Shown here piece after piece: positions 22,499 through 33,569 of a stretch of 64,000 nt of DNA; positions within the stretch are counted from its first letter, which is position 1; each line of letters starts with the position of its first letter. This stretch comes from Ectobius pallidus (lineage: Eukaryota; Arthropoda; Insecta; Blattodea; Ectobiidae): the NCBI GenBank assembly GCA_964059195.1, contig CAXKWD010000008.1, positions 47,100,502-47,164,501 of the forward strand, given 5' to 3'. A model generated the notes under the pieces. The model did not search any database. It was not told the origin of the DNA and saw only the letters and a program-made list of their open reading frames with translations. A program made the translations under genes and the position numbers.

Positions 22499-23620
22499 AT
22501 GGGTGTAGATTTAGAAATGTACAGGGCGAGAATTGGAAGCTATGCGGGCTGGAACAAAAAAAGTATAAAGGCAGGAAAAGGAGATATCTCAAAAGAACAG
22601 CTATGGACAGCGGTAATATTGGCCGTGCTGTTAATCATCGGAGGCATCGAGCTGAACCCAGGACCTTTATTCAAAGAGATGGCACAGTTAAAGTCCATGC
22701 CAAATAACATCACAGCGGAAATCGCAGAATTAAAGAACATGGAAAAGAATGTGGAGTTGAAAATCGACAGTAAATTCGAGGAGGTAGGGACTATACTGCA
22801 AAACTGGAAGAAAGAAATAAAAGATGAAATAGCTGAATGTAAGAAGAGGTTCAAGATGACAGAAAGAAGAGCAGAAGCAGAAAGAAGAAAAACGAACTTA
22901 ATTTTGTTCGGAGTAAAAGAGATCAAAGAAATGCGGCTAACAGAGATAGTAGAGAAGCTATTTGAAGACGACCTAGGGTTGAAACTAGACGGCTGGGAGA
23001 TAATAGACTGTTACAGATTGGGAAGGCAAGGCAATAAAACGAGGCCAATACTGATCAAAGTAGCCACGATGAAGTTCAAATGGCAAGTTCTCAGTAATGC
23101 AAAAAAATTTAAAGGGACACAGATCTTTGTAGAACAGGACTATGGACCAGAGGATAGACAATTTAGAAAATTATTGTTGACAGAAATGAAATTAGCACGA
23201 GAGGAAGGCAGGAAAGCATTCGTAAAAGGACTCGAATTATGGGTGGATGGAAGAAAGAAAATCTGGAGTCATCAAAATCGCAAAGCAATCAATGACCGGA
23301 GTGGAAAAGAAGATAAAATTACGGCGCATGTAGAACAGTGGCAACGTACCGACAATGCCTTAACAACGAGCGGAGGGGAAGTGGAAGGAGGAGAAGTACA
23401 AGCTGTGAGCGGCACTACATCACGCCGGATGACGACACAATATGACAGACAGGACAAGATATGCACAACTGAGTCACCAGGAAGAACAGCTGAGCGAAAT
23501 ATGCGTGAGATCAATGAGATGCAAATGTGTAGGGATGATGCAGCAGTGGCAGGAAAAAGAATTACCAGATATCGTGCGAAATTAGAGAAGTTCAAAGTCG
23601 GTAAATATAGTTCAGAATAG
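22499..23620 (+). CDS. LINE ORF1 protein with N-terminal 2A-like motif
   Basis: From the ATG at 22499 the frame is open for 373 residues. A hydrophobic stretch (AVILAVLLII) leads directly into GGIELNPGP, ending at residue 56. Residues after it form a Lys/Glu-rich coiled coil (AEIAELKNMEKNVELKIDSK, then ECKKRFKMTERRAEAERRKT) followed by a likely RNA-recognition-type region (NLILFGVKEI...DCYRLGRQGNKTRPILIKVA), as in ORF1 proteins that chaperone LINE RNA. The C-terminus is hydrophilic and repetitive. An earlier in-frame extension to 22457 lacks an ATG. If the 2A works, translation would release a 55-residue leader and a separate ORF1p. Confidence 0.8.
   Translation: MGVDLEMYRARIGSYAGWNKKSIKAGKGDISKEQLWTAVILAVLLIIGGIELNPGPLFKEMAQLKSMPNNITAEIAELKNMEKNVELKIDSKFEEVGTILQNWKKEIKDEIAECKKRFKMTERRAEAERRKTNLILFGVKEIKEMRLTEIVEKLFEDDLGLKLDGWEIIDCYRLGRQGNKTRPILIKVATMKFKWQVLSNAKKFKGTQIFVEQDYGPEDRQFRKLLLTEMKLAREEGRKAFVKGLELWVDGRKKIWSHQNRKAINDRSGKEDKITAHVEQWQRTDNALTTSGGEVEGGEVQAVSGTTSRRMTTQYDRQDKICTTESPGRTAERNMREINEMQMCRDDAAVAGKRITRYRAKLEKFKVGKYSSE
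22613..22666 (+). other. 2A-like ribosome-skipping motif in ORF1
   Basis: Codons for a leucine/isoleucine-rich stretch followed by GGIELNPGP. The canonical C-terminal consensus is DxExNPGP with skipping between Gly and Pro. Here ExNPGP is complete and the Asp is Gly. 2A-like sequences at ORF1 N-termini are known in several non-LTR retrotransposon groups. Confidence 0.7.
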
Positions 23621-23632
23621 CAGAAGGAATGT

Positions 23633-26600
23633 AGGATTGTGTTTTGGAATGTAGAAGGCTTAAAATCAAAGATTTCTAGTGGAGAAGTGTACGGGGTACT
23701 GAAATTAGGTGATATAATAGCAGTGGTCGAGACCTGGTGTGTGGAGGGAGAAAGTGTGCAGCTGAAATACTACCGTTACATAGGAAAACATGGAACGCGA
23801 AAGGGCAATAGGGGGAGAGCTTCAGGAGGTATTGGTGTTTTTATTAGAAACAGTAGCAATATTAACATATGTGAAGAGAAGCCAGAAGAGTCCAAGGAAG
23901 TATTATGGGTAAAGATAAGAAAGGTGGAAAATACAGAGGTGTGCATAGGTCTAGGGATAATATATAACCCTCCTACAACGTCGGAATTTTATAATGCAAA
24001 TTTATTTAAAGCACTAAGTGAAGGAATCGATAATTTAAAGCAGAGGTATCCAAGCATGCAGTTTATTATTGTTGGGGACTTTAACATGAGGGTAGGAATA
24101 GAACAAATAAGAACTGTGACAGTAGAAAATGACTGTGATTGGGAGAAAGAGGAATTGACAAGGAACAGTAGGGACAAGGTAGTTAGTAGAGAGGGTAATA
24201 AGCTGATTGAATTCTGCGAGGAAAATAATTTAATAGTGTGTAACGGAAACAGGGGAAGTTATAAACAGGGTGAATTTACATTCGCAAATGCTAATGGACA
24301 AAGTGTGATTGATTATGCTATGTGTAGTGAAGGAATTGATGAGAGACTTGCAGACTTTAAGGTATTAAATGAGGTAGTGGACAGTTGTCATTTTCCTTTA
24401 ATGTTTAAAGTGAACATAGGCAGGAAAGAAGCAACAGAAAGTAATTCAATGGGAACAAAAACTATAAGATGTTTTAAATGGAAAGAGGAGGGAAGGGACA
24501 AATTTTGGTACAGTATAAATACAGAAGAGAGTGAAATAGTAAGGGTGGGGGTCATAGAAGCTATATGTTCAGGGGATATACAGCTGGCATCAGAAAGATT
24601 AGAATTAATGTTAAGAAGAGCAGGGGTTACAATGGAGAGGGTGGGTTGGTTTGATGAGGAATGTAAAAGAGTAAAAAAACAAGTATTTAGGGAATTGGCA
24701 CGATGGAGGAGAACAAAATCGAATGAGGATAGACAAACCTTTGTGCTGTGTAAGTGGGGTTATAAATGTCTGATGGAAGGAAAAAAGAAAGAATGGCAAA
24801 TGAAGGTGTGCGAACAGGTCAAGGAAGCAGTGAAATCTAAGGATACTAAGCAGATATGGGGGATTGCAAAGAATCTTTGCAAGAATAAAGGAACAGTGAA
24901 TTTGATAACACCTAGAGAATGGATAGAGTATTTTGAAAAACTAGTAGGGGCAGGAGGGAGGTGGAGTAGAGAGAGCCAGCTAGGTGTGGCAGCTAGAAAG
25001 ATTGACTGTCTAGATAAGGAAATTTCAAATAAAGAGGTAGAATTTCAAATCAAAACTTTGAAACTGAACAAGGCTACGGGTGTAGATGGCATACCAGGAG
25101 AATTTTTGAAGATGTTAGCTTGTACAGATAGGGGTATGGGTATACCTTGGTAATAACTGATTTACTGAACAAAGTGAAGGAAAAGAAAATAAGGCCAGAA
25201 AACTGGAAGACTAGTATGATAGTTCCATTATACAAGGGAAAAGGAGATGTACAAAAACCAGAGAATTACAGAGGTATTAGTTTGCTATCCGCAAAATATA
25301 CACAGGTGTAATGGCACAAAGGCTGCAGATGTGGACTGAAGCAGAGAGTAAATTGTCTGAGTTTCAAGCAGGATTCAGGAAAGGAAGAAGGTCAATCGAC
25401 AATATAATGATTTTGCAAACTATTGTAAGTAAATATTTGAGTATAAAAAGAGGAAGACTATACATGTTTTTTGCAGATTTTGAAAAGGCTTTTGATTTAA
25501 TTAATAGGGAGGCACTGATTTATAAATTAAGGGTTAAAGGTGTGAGCGAAGAATTTTTTTCTGGGTTTAAAAATTTATATGAAGGAATAAAAATGTGTGT
25601 AAGATGCGAAAAAAATGTAATTTCGGAATTGATTGATCAACAATTGGGTTTACGGCAGGGATGCAAGTTAAGTCCAATATTGTTTAATTTATTTATAGAT
25701 GATATTTTGGAAAGAGTAGAAGAATGTAATCCACATTGCCCCATAATCGGAAAAAGACAAATTTCTGGTCTCGTATAGGCCTATGCATATGATTTGGTAG
25801 TTGGAGCAGTAACTACCTAGGTATAATAGGGCTACAACGGGCAATTGACGAAATTAGCAAATTCTGTTCAGAATGGGGTTTAAGAATAAACATTAAAACA
25901 TCAAAGGTAATGGTTTTCAAAAAAGGCTGTAAACTGAGGAAGCAGGAGAAGTGGTATAAGAATGGTGAACCTCTGGATGTAGTGAAGGAATTTGACTATT
26001 TGGGGATGAGAATGTCTGCAAATGGGGGTGGGAGGCACACGAGAAGAAAATGGTAGTAGTAGTTAAAGCAGCTATGAGAGCAGTTAGAATATGTATGTAT
26101 AAAATTCCAAATATTTCAGTTATATGGTTAGAGAGAATATATGAGGCAGTGGTGTATCAAAAATGTTATATGGGGTTGTAATATGGGGGCATCAAAGGGG
26201 TGGTTGAAAGTTGACCTTGTACATAGGATGTTTTGTAGAGAAGTGCTAGGCCTACCTAGGGGATAACCAATGGGAGTGGCATTAGCAGAGCTAGGAAGGG
26301 TAGGAAGGAAAGGAATAATAGTAGAAAGAATTCTGAAATATTGGTATCAGAATATAAGTTTGGATGAGGATAGCGCATTTAAAGAATGTATGAAGTTTTT
26401 AAATGAAGGTAGGAGGCATGATAATTGGGTGGAAAAAATTAAAAAGATACTGGAAGAAGTTGGAAGGGGGATATTTGGCAACGAGGAGAAGGTAATAAGA
26501 TAGGATTTTGGAGGGAAGTAAGAAAAAGAGTAGAGGACATGGAAAGACAAGAGATCTGGGCAAGCTTTGTAAACAAAAGTTCTTTGAGATTATACAGAGT

Positions 26601-26877
26601 AATTAAAACAGAGTGGGGAAGGGAGAAATATGTGGATAGTTGTGATAAGCAAGGAAGAGAGGGATATGCATGGATGAGAACAGGGGTGATATATCTGAAA
26701 GGGTTAAGGAAGGACAGAGAGGAAGGTTGTGTACTATGTAATAAAGAGGAAGGAATATCACACTACTTAACGGAATGTGAAGGGGTAAGACGGTGGAGGG
26801 AAGAAATCTGGGAGACAAAGTGGGATAAATTTCATAATGAGATAATAACCATCAAGATGTTGAAATTCAGAGGATAA
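23633..26877 (+). pseudogene. LINE ORF2: endonuclease plus reverse transcriptase, frameshifted
   Basis: APE endonuclease: VFWNVEGLKSKI, AVVETWC, FIIVGDFNMRVG, and a C-terminal VIDYAMCSEG...CHFPLMF, where the usual SDH box appears as SCH. Reverse transcriptase: ATGVDGIPGEF, then after a frameshift near 25140 SMIVPLYKGKGD and NYRGISLLS, a second shift near 25300, FQAGFRKGRRSIDN, MFFADFEKAFD (motif A), LGLRQGCKLSPILFNLFI, and motif C reading AYAYDLVVG instead of YADD. Further breaks occur near 25830, 26060 and 26260. A C-terminal CVLCNKEEGISHYLTEC zinc-knuckle-like motif lies at about 26725. Motif C is interrupted by a stop within a TAGGCCTA octamer at 25776. Not functional. Confidence 0.85.
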
Positions 26878-27157
26878 GAAAAGACTAGGAAAATTGGGGA
26901 CTATTTAGGAAAAATGAGGGAGAAGTGGATGAGAAAAATTAGGAAATAGATCAAGAGTAAAATAACCAAGAAAGGTGTGGTAAGTTAACCAGAATCCCCA
27001 TTCATACACTAAACCCAGGGGTTATAGTATGAGGGGATTCTTAGTGGATAGTGCTAGACTTATAGATAAGAGATGTTTAAAGTGGATGTAGACAACTATG
27101 TATGTAAAAGCATGTGTAGGCTAAATAAAATTCTATTCTATTCTATTCTTCTATTTA

Positions 27158-28530
27158 ATATGTATGTAGAATTCAAAATGAGGAAGAATGACATATGACA
27201 CTCAGACTATTCCCTCAGAAAACGCTAGATATAGAGGATGTCGAATGTTGCATTCCATTGCTTCTACACACCATGCCTGGGAAGAGTGCAAATAACAAGA
27301 AATTCCAGTTACATAAGATTGTATTGTCTTGACAGAAAATTGTGTTTCTCACTCTCGTATTACCATACAACCGTTTCAGGGCTGAAGTAAAAAATAAATT
27401 CAATATCACTTTCATACTTTCCTTCCCAAAAGCCTGGGACATAATGTACTGCGCACGTAGGACTGAAAATGTTCCATCCCATTTTGTCTTCTTTTAGATA
27501 CTTAGGGGGTCTGATAAACATCCCTAGGCCTATTTCTCAACTAATACAAAGCCTAAAGCTATGAGTGACGTATCAGTGGACAGGATATGTTACTGACTTC
27601 CGATATAGCATACTCACTGGCACACACTTAAGTTGTCCCTGCAATACGACCGCTTATTCTACATCAAAATGTGAAGTGAGAAAATGATATTTTCCATGTC
27701 AAGGGCAGAGAAAGTTATGTGCCTGCTTTATTTTCGTGGATTTTATTCTTCAAGAATTATTTTCACAAATGTATTACTTACATCGATAGTATCAGAATTT
27801 GTTAAAGCCCAGAATTATACTTTCGTTATGTAAACAATTGACAGCAGAACTCCTGACTGTGCCTCATTTCACATTTCCAACTTTTCCCATTGATTATCGG
27901 AAAATTTTCTTTCATACAAACCTTGTCCTGACAGTAAGGAAAACAACAAAATAAAAATCAGCCAAATCGGTCGAGCCGTTCTCAAGTGATGCGACAACAT
28001 ACATTTTGGAAATTCATTGTTATTAATATAGATGAGTATGTTAATGAAACAAGCAATGCGAGTCTGAATGTTTAAATTTTGAGATTGTATTTTCACTCAA
28101 ACGGCAATGAACCGGCTATGACCTTTGTGTCAGACCGTTGTCTTCTACAAGAGATGGCAGCTCATGGTGTTAGTCAAATCAAAGCTTCCTTTTGGTAATT
28201 TTCTTAAAACCAACCGATTTTGACAACACGAAATGAATTCATTTTAATATGATATTTAAATGAACATGAACAGAATTTATTTTATTTTAAATACAGGCTA
28301 TTTATTATGAAGTTTTCAGCTACTACTCTCAGGGTCTCTTGATCGTTCCACATTCTATAATATATTCGATACCACACCAATGTCAAATAGAAATCGTATC
28401 GTTATGGATACCATTATGATACTTGTTAAATCACACGTAATAAGTGTATTATAGTATGGTCGAACAAGAAATATATTTGTAAATACTTCACTTCAGTTAT
28501 TTACTTTGGGTATTTAATACCTTAACCTGA
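27158..28530. other. Intronic sequence without recognised genes
   Basis: No coding homology. Around 27950-28000 an AAATCGGTCGAGCCGTTCTC phrase resembles a phrase I associate with 3' ends of some insect repeats, but I cannot assign a family. Confidence 0.4.
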
Positions 28531-28535
28531 GAAAT

Positions 28536-28962
28536 GACTATCACGAACATAATACCAGGCTTAAAGACGCTCTGGATATTCCCTCTTACAGATTAACTAC
28601 AACACAAAAACACTACACCTATACTGGCATAACCTTATATAACAAACTACCACTCAAATTAAAAACTATGAACAATAAAACATTTAAAAAAGTAGTTACC
28701 AAATGGCTTAAAAAGAAAGCATTCTATGACATCACAGAGTTCCTTGAATGCAGTACAGATGATATTTGAAGACTAGTAGTATAGGAAACAATAAACTGTA
28801 AATATTTGTTAACCGTATGCATTAAGTTACCTTATCTATTATCATGTATTTGTTATGATAGTTTGTAAGTAGACTTAGAATAGCATTTATACTGACGAAA
28901 CCAACATCTTTATGTAAAGATCTAATGGTGAATAAAGCTTATTCTTATTCTTCTTCTTCTTA
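28536..28962 (+). pseudogene. CR1/Jockey-like LINE C-terminal fragment with 3' tail
   Basis: Translation gives LKDALDIPSYRLTTTQKHYT and GITLYNKLPLKLKTMNNKTF, then KKVVTKWLKKKAFYDITEF and a stop. This Y-N-K-L-P...FK..L..WL..KAFY pattern is the extreme C-terminus of CR1/Jockey-type ORF2 proteins and parallels the end of the element at 51066-53525. After about 170 bp of 3' UTR it ends in TTCTTATTCTTCTTCTTC. Heavily 5'-truncated. Confidence 0.65.
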
Positions 28963-30274
28963 TCTCAATTTATTAGACCTTTAAATTTTATGGAAGTAAG
29001 TAGGAGGCGTTTCATCTAAAATGTGGTATCTAAAATGATTAGTTGCAACCTTAAAGTAACATTAATTTAAAAAAATAAAACTTGTAACTTTAAACAAGAT
29101 CAAAACTAAAGATATTAATTGAGTAACAATTTAATGGTAAAAACGACACATCAGTATTCAGTTAAATTTTGGCTTTCAACTGCAAGCAATATGGACTTAA
29201 TGCATTGAGTTGCCTTTTTTGCACATAACACTTCACTTAGCACAACATGTTTAATGGACCTTTGTCCATACCTTCAGCTCATAGTCAGCTGTCAACTGTT
29301 GATTTTCCCTGATGTACCCTCTGGTATATGTTTAATGAACTTCATGTTGAAGCAAAATAATAATAAATATCCCTTGGTTTACAGATCTTTAGAATAATCA
29401 TGTTCTTAACTCTTTCACTGCTACAGCCAATTATTTCCGTCAGCATTCATTGCTGCTGGCCATGCTCTTGGCGAATACATATGACACACTATTTTGCATG
29501 GCTAAGATTGAAAAAAATTCTCCTTGAAATGTGACCATAGAGTGTCATATGTTGTCCATATATGATTACAAAAAGAAATGTGCAAATGAATTCAGTACCA
29601 CCAGTTTGCACAGTAAATAGTATCTTAACAATGAAATGGTTAAAAGGTCCCTACTCAACTCCCTTCTGTGTATTAATTTTGAAATGAATACATGAATATG
29701 TGACTATGCCAGGGAAACCCAACCATAAGTTGATAAAAAGTTCCTTCATAAAGTAGAAAACAGCTGCCAGGGCGTAAAATGTTGATTTTTATATTTTGAT
29801 ACCATCTGTTGGTTTAATTCGCTGATCAAGACAAACATAAAGATTGCATTGCCAATCATAATATTTTCAGTTTGAAATGAGGTCTGCACTTTCAGAAACC
29901 CATCCATAAGTCACAATGGAAATTTAACATGGTACATAATGTTTTCTTTGTTATTTTTCATGAAGAAAACATTAAATACAGGTAACAGAAACACTTGCTA
30001 TGCTATAGCCCTAGTAATGTAGTTGGATATTCTGTTAGTGCGCTACAGATTTTGAGCATGATATTACAGGATTGTGAAACTGAAGTTTAAAGTTTAAAGT
30101 TCCTTATCTTTGGAGATCAGTAGCCACAAATTAAACTTTCTAGACATCAATTTTTGGGCTAGAGGTGTAATTTTTTTTAGAATGCTCAGAATGTTATACT
30201 AAAGTAGAATCATTCGAAACAAAAGATCTATTTTTCCGACTTATTGTTAAGTTTCCCTGGCAGAGGCATGCATG
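28963..30274. other. Intronic sequence without recognised genes
   Basis: A+T-rich; I see no ORF with homology, no terminal repeats and no RNA gene. Confidence 0.45.
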
Positions 30275-30276
30275 TA

Positions 30277-30816
30277 CAGAGATGCCAACTGCTACGGAAT
30301 TTCCGTAGTTTCTACGATTTTCTTGACTGTGCTACGGCAATACGGAAATTGCACTAAATATTACGGATTTTACGAATCCCAATATCTATTTTTAAAATTC
30401 TTCATTTTTCGTTTTTGACGTGAGTGTGTGTTAACCAAAGATGTTATATTTTACAGTTAGATCATAAGTATTCTAGTTATAACATCTTTGGTGTTAACAT
30501 ATTTCTTCTTTTTTATTATCACTGTAATGCCGCTGACGACTGCCGACGCCGTTGCTTGCTAGAAGTTTAATTGAGTGTCACAGTGCAAGTAGCATATTGA
30601 GGAAATAGGTCGTGTAAACGTAAAACCAGTGAAGAGTGTGATGGACAAAAACGAACTGCGGCAAATCAGCAGTATCGAAAGCAGTATACGGAAGGCCTGT
30701 GTTTATGCATGTTGAAGTTTGAAATTGCATATATTAATTTTCCCGAGACATCGAGTCTCCCACCATCCGATTAGACTCACACTACTGATAACCACCTTTC
30801 AAGGTTGGCATCTCTG
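30277..30816. mobile_element. TIR element with TA duplication, 540 bp
   Basis: Starts CAGAGATGCCAAC and ends GTTGGCATCTCTG, flanked by TA on both sides (30275-30276, 30817-30818). An internal dyad, AACCAAAGATGTTAT and ATAACATCTTTGGTGTTAAC, lies at about 30434-30500. TA flanks suggest Tc1/mariner/pogo mobilisation. No transposase seen. Confidence 0.75.
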
Positions 30817-30907
30817 TATTTAGAATATACATAATTTCAGTGGCTCTACTTTATAATGGTGTCAATTCTATATTCTTCAGCTGAAATAAAATTTGCTTGT
30901 TACTTGC

Positions 30908-32382
30908 AGTGGCGTAGGAAGGGGGGTGCGGGGGGTGCGGGCCGCCCCGGGTGCCATCACCCGAGGGGGTGACAAAATAAAAATATATTTTTGTAAGTAA
31001 AAAATCGCTCAAGGGAATTTAAAAATAATAATATTATTTAAAACAATTAAATAAGCTTAACAACTATCTACAAGTCAACATGCGTATTGAAACTTCTTTT
31101 AGTTTTAAATGCAGTCAACAAACGCGGCTGAACTGGCCGCTGTGTTGATACGAACAATAATATTATGGTTAGGGAGAGGGGTGTTTATTTCTACCGATGC
31201 TTCTCACTGCAGTTTTATTAATTATTTAAATGAGACTTCAACAATCGGCGATATTTTATATCACTCAAGCCGCAACCAATTCTACCCGCTGCGGCAGTCA
31301 TGACTTTGACGAAAATAAACTTCGAATGTCGGTTGACTCCGAAGTCTCCGGCAATCTAGATTTTGAACTGGTAGGCTATGTGCGCATATTTAAGAATAGA
31401 TTATTAATAATACAGTTCCGTAAAATACTTACATTACTTGATTATGAAATTTATTAGGATCAGAGGCGTAACGGGGGGGTTTGAACCCCCCCCCATTGAT
31501 TAAAAAAAAGGAAAATTGTATATTTTTTTAAGTCTGCTTATAAATTACTTAATACGAGTATAAACCGTGGGAAGCTTAAAACTCGTTATTGTACATCTTA
31601 ATTTTTAAAATTTTCCGGGGGAGGACCCCCGGACCCCCCTCTCCCTGAGGGGTATTCCATACTCCCCAGACCCCGCGGATGTTATAACCCTCCCCCATAT
31701 GGTCGGCCTGGTTACGCCTATGATTAGGATCAACCTATTAAAAAAATCTGATGCATAATTCACATAACTTCCTCTGCTCAAATAAAAGCATCTCCTTAAA
31801 AATAAGAGAAAGTCGTCGCTAATCTTCGTTGTTACATCCCCAAAAGGTACCTAACCCAAATATAAAATTTTGTTTTCGTACGATTTTCCGTTGCAAGAGG
31901 CCGTATTGGAAAGAGCGCGTATTCAGAGTGGGTGGCTTATAACTACCCTTCAGAGAATTATTTCGAAAAAGTGTTTCAAATAAAAGCTTTAGCTCTTAGT
32001 ATAAGAAACCCACGGGCAAAATTTAAAGAAAAACGTTAGAGCCGTTTTCGAAAGAAAAAAACTTTCTTTATGCAAAAATAAGGAAAACTCTTATCCAATC
32101 TTCGGTTCACATTTTGAAAGGTACCTGACATAAATACAAAATTTTGTCCTTTTATCAAAATTCAACTTTCCAAAATTCGAGATTTCGCTTGGAAAACAAA
32201 ATATAAAAAGTCACTCCAAAAATAAAACTTTGCACAATTTCGGGGGTGTATTTTGGCCTAGAAATGTGTGAAACAAAAGATGTTCGCTTTATTGATGGTA
32301 ATGCCCACAATTCGTGAATCTGCCGCTCACGAAAACAATGCATATCTGTCTGTCTATAACGTACTTTATATTAATAATAATA

Positions 32383-32418
<36 letters not shown>

Positions 32419-32852
32419 GCATTAATTGTCGTTTAACAGCAAAATGTGCTTGATATGTATGTCTCCTTAATCCTAAAAAATTCGCTGAATTAGGTTAACT
32501 ATGTCTTATTTGCACCATTGGAAGCACTGGTTACAACATGGCGACAACATGGTAACTCGAATCGCTTTATGGATGGTTGATTCATAGTATGCCATGATTT
32601 TGGAGATTAGTTTTGTTTTTATATAACAAAGTAATTATTACTAATTTTGTATAATCCGTTGAGTTTACGAGTTACATCAGATAAATTCGTTGCAGCTGCA
32701 TCTATCGATAAACTATTAAACTCTCGTGGGATTACCTTTGACTATCCAAAAAATAACACTTGGAACTGTCCCATCTTTTCATAATTTAAATGGGGGGGGG
32801 GGTGACAAGAAATTTTCCGCACCGGGTACCACCTAAGTTTGCTACGCCACTG
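30908..32852. mobile_element. Non-autonomous hAT element, copy A (1.9 kb)
   Basis: Terminal CAGTGGCGTAGGAAGG and GCTACGCCACTG with 8-bp flanks TTTACTTG (30900-30907) and GTTACTTG (32853-32860), 7 of 8 matching. Homologous over nearly its whole length to copy B at 47226-49802. G-runs lie near both ends (GGGGGGTGCGGGGGGTGCGG at the left, a G11 run near 32795). It hosts a younger nested element (31461-31722) and an (AAT)n stretch near 32365-32416. It ends only 99 bp before DOCK exon b. No intact transposase; the interior open frames have no recognised homology. Confidence 0.9.
31461..31722. mobile_element. Small hAT-type element nested in copy A, 262 bp
   Basis: Ends CAGAGGCGTAACGGGGG and GGTTACGCCTATG, with perfect 8-bp duplications ATTAGGAT at 31453-31460 and 31723-31730. 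The interior has C-rich and G-rich runs next to the ends. It is absent from copy B, although copy B is itself deleted around this place. Confidence 0.85.
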
Positions 32853-32951
32853 GTTACTTGTTGAGTTTACATTGTTTGCTAGATTTGTCATAACTTCTTT
32901 ACCTAACCAGGTGTAGCACAACATAAAGCTAAAAAAATATTTCATCCACAG

Positions 32952-33114
32952 GTTATTGGACCGAGTACAATCTGAAGATCCCACCTGGAAAGAAAGTGGT
33001 GCTGCATTTATAAGTTCTGTCACCAGACTGTTGGAGAGATTGCTGGACTATCGCAGTGTCATTCAAGGAGATGAGAATCGAGATAAGAGAATGTCCTGCA
33101 CTGTCAATTTATTG
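32952..33114 (+). CDS. mbc/DOCK1-like: DOCK-family Rac GEF, internal exon b
   Basis: Acceptor CACAG ends at 32951; donor GTATGT starts at 33115. The first G completes the ATG split from exon a, then LLDRVQSEDPTWKESG, AAFISSVTRLLERLLDYRSV, IQGDENRDKRMSCTVNLL. LLERLLDYR and DE...RMSCTVNLL are strongly conserved in DOCK1/2/5 proteins just ahead of DHR2. The exon ends on a codon boundary and joins exon c (NFYKNE) in frame. Length 163 nt. It is tightly boxed by transposons: a hAT ends at 32852 and an RTE copy starts at 33154. Confidence 0.92.
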
Positions 33115-33153
33115 GTATGTTTTAATGATATTACACTAACAGATAATAGTACT

Positions 33154-33569
33154 GAATGAATGAATGAATGAATAGCCATTTATGTCCCTGAAGGGCTGTG
33201 GCCTCCTCTTACGAGGGAAAGCTCGTCATTAGGCTTATGCGGGGAGCTAGTCCGCATAAGTGATACTGCTGCTTCGCACTTAGTCACTTCTGTTCTTTCA
33301 CCAGACACTATTGGTTATCCGCACTCGATGCTATTAACTGTCTCTTTCGGATGTCTGTCCATTCTGTTCGGGTTAATGCCTTCCTCGTCCAGTGGGGTCC
33401 TACTGCTTTCCTCAACGTGTCGGTCCATCTCATTCCAGGTCTTCCTCGTCGTCGTTTTCCAAAGTAGGGCGACCACATTGTTGAGATATACGTCCATCTT
33501 GTGTTCTGACATCTAACCACATGGCCTCCCCATTTCCATTTCAGGTTGGAGGCTCTTTGAGAGGCGTCT
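33154..33569 (-). mobile_element. 5'-truncated RTE-type LINE copy with 12-bp TSD
   Basis: Flanked by GATAATAGTACT at 33142-33153 and 33570-33581. On the minus strand it encodes the extreme C-terminus of an RTE ORF: NLKWKWGGHVVRCQNTRW, then GRPGMRWTDTLRK...HWTRKALTRTEW. The 3' end, at the left, is a (TGAA)n tail, typical of RTE. Only about 416 bp were inserted. Related to the fragment at 34690-35165. Confidence 0.88.

Larger units (their letters stand above)
22400..27157 (+). mobile_element. Nearly full-length APE-type LINE, ~4.7 kb
   Basis: Two ORFs in order: ORF1 (22499-23620) with a 2A-like motif and coiled coil, and ORF2 (from about 23633) with apurinic endonuclease, reverse transcriptase and a C-terminal Cys/His motif. 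The 3' end is a (TTCTA)n tail at 27126-27157 preceded by AATAAAAT. ORF1 is intact, ORF2 has several frameshifts, so the copy is dead but not ancient. The clade is not settled; the RT motifs (GIPGEFLKML, RQGCKLSPILFNLFIDD) place it among APE-bearing LINEs. The start at about 22400 is estimated; I found no clear target duplication. Confidence 0.85.

Noticed and set aside
22540..22926. 128-codon minus-strand frame
   Set aside because: Shadow of the LINE ORF1; no independent homology.
31109..31457. Small open frames inside hAT copy A as transposase
   Set aside because: No hAT motifs, not open in copy B, and interrupted by divergence between copies.
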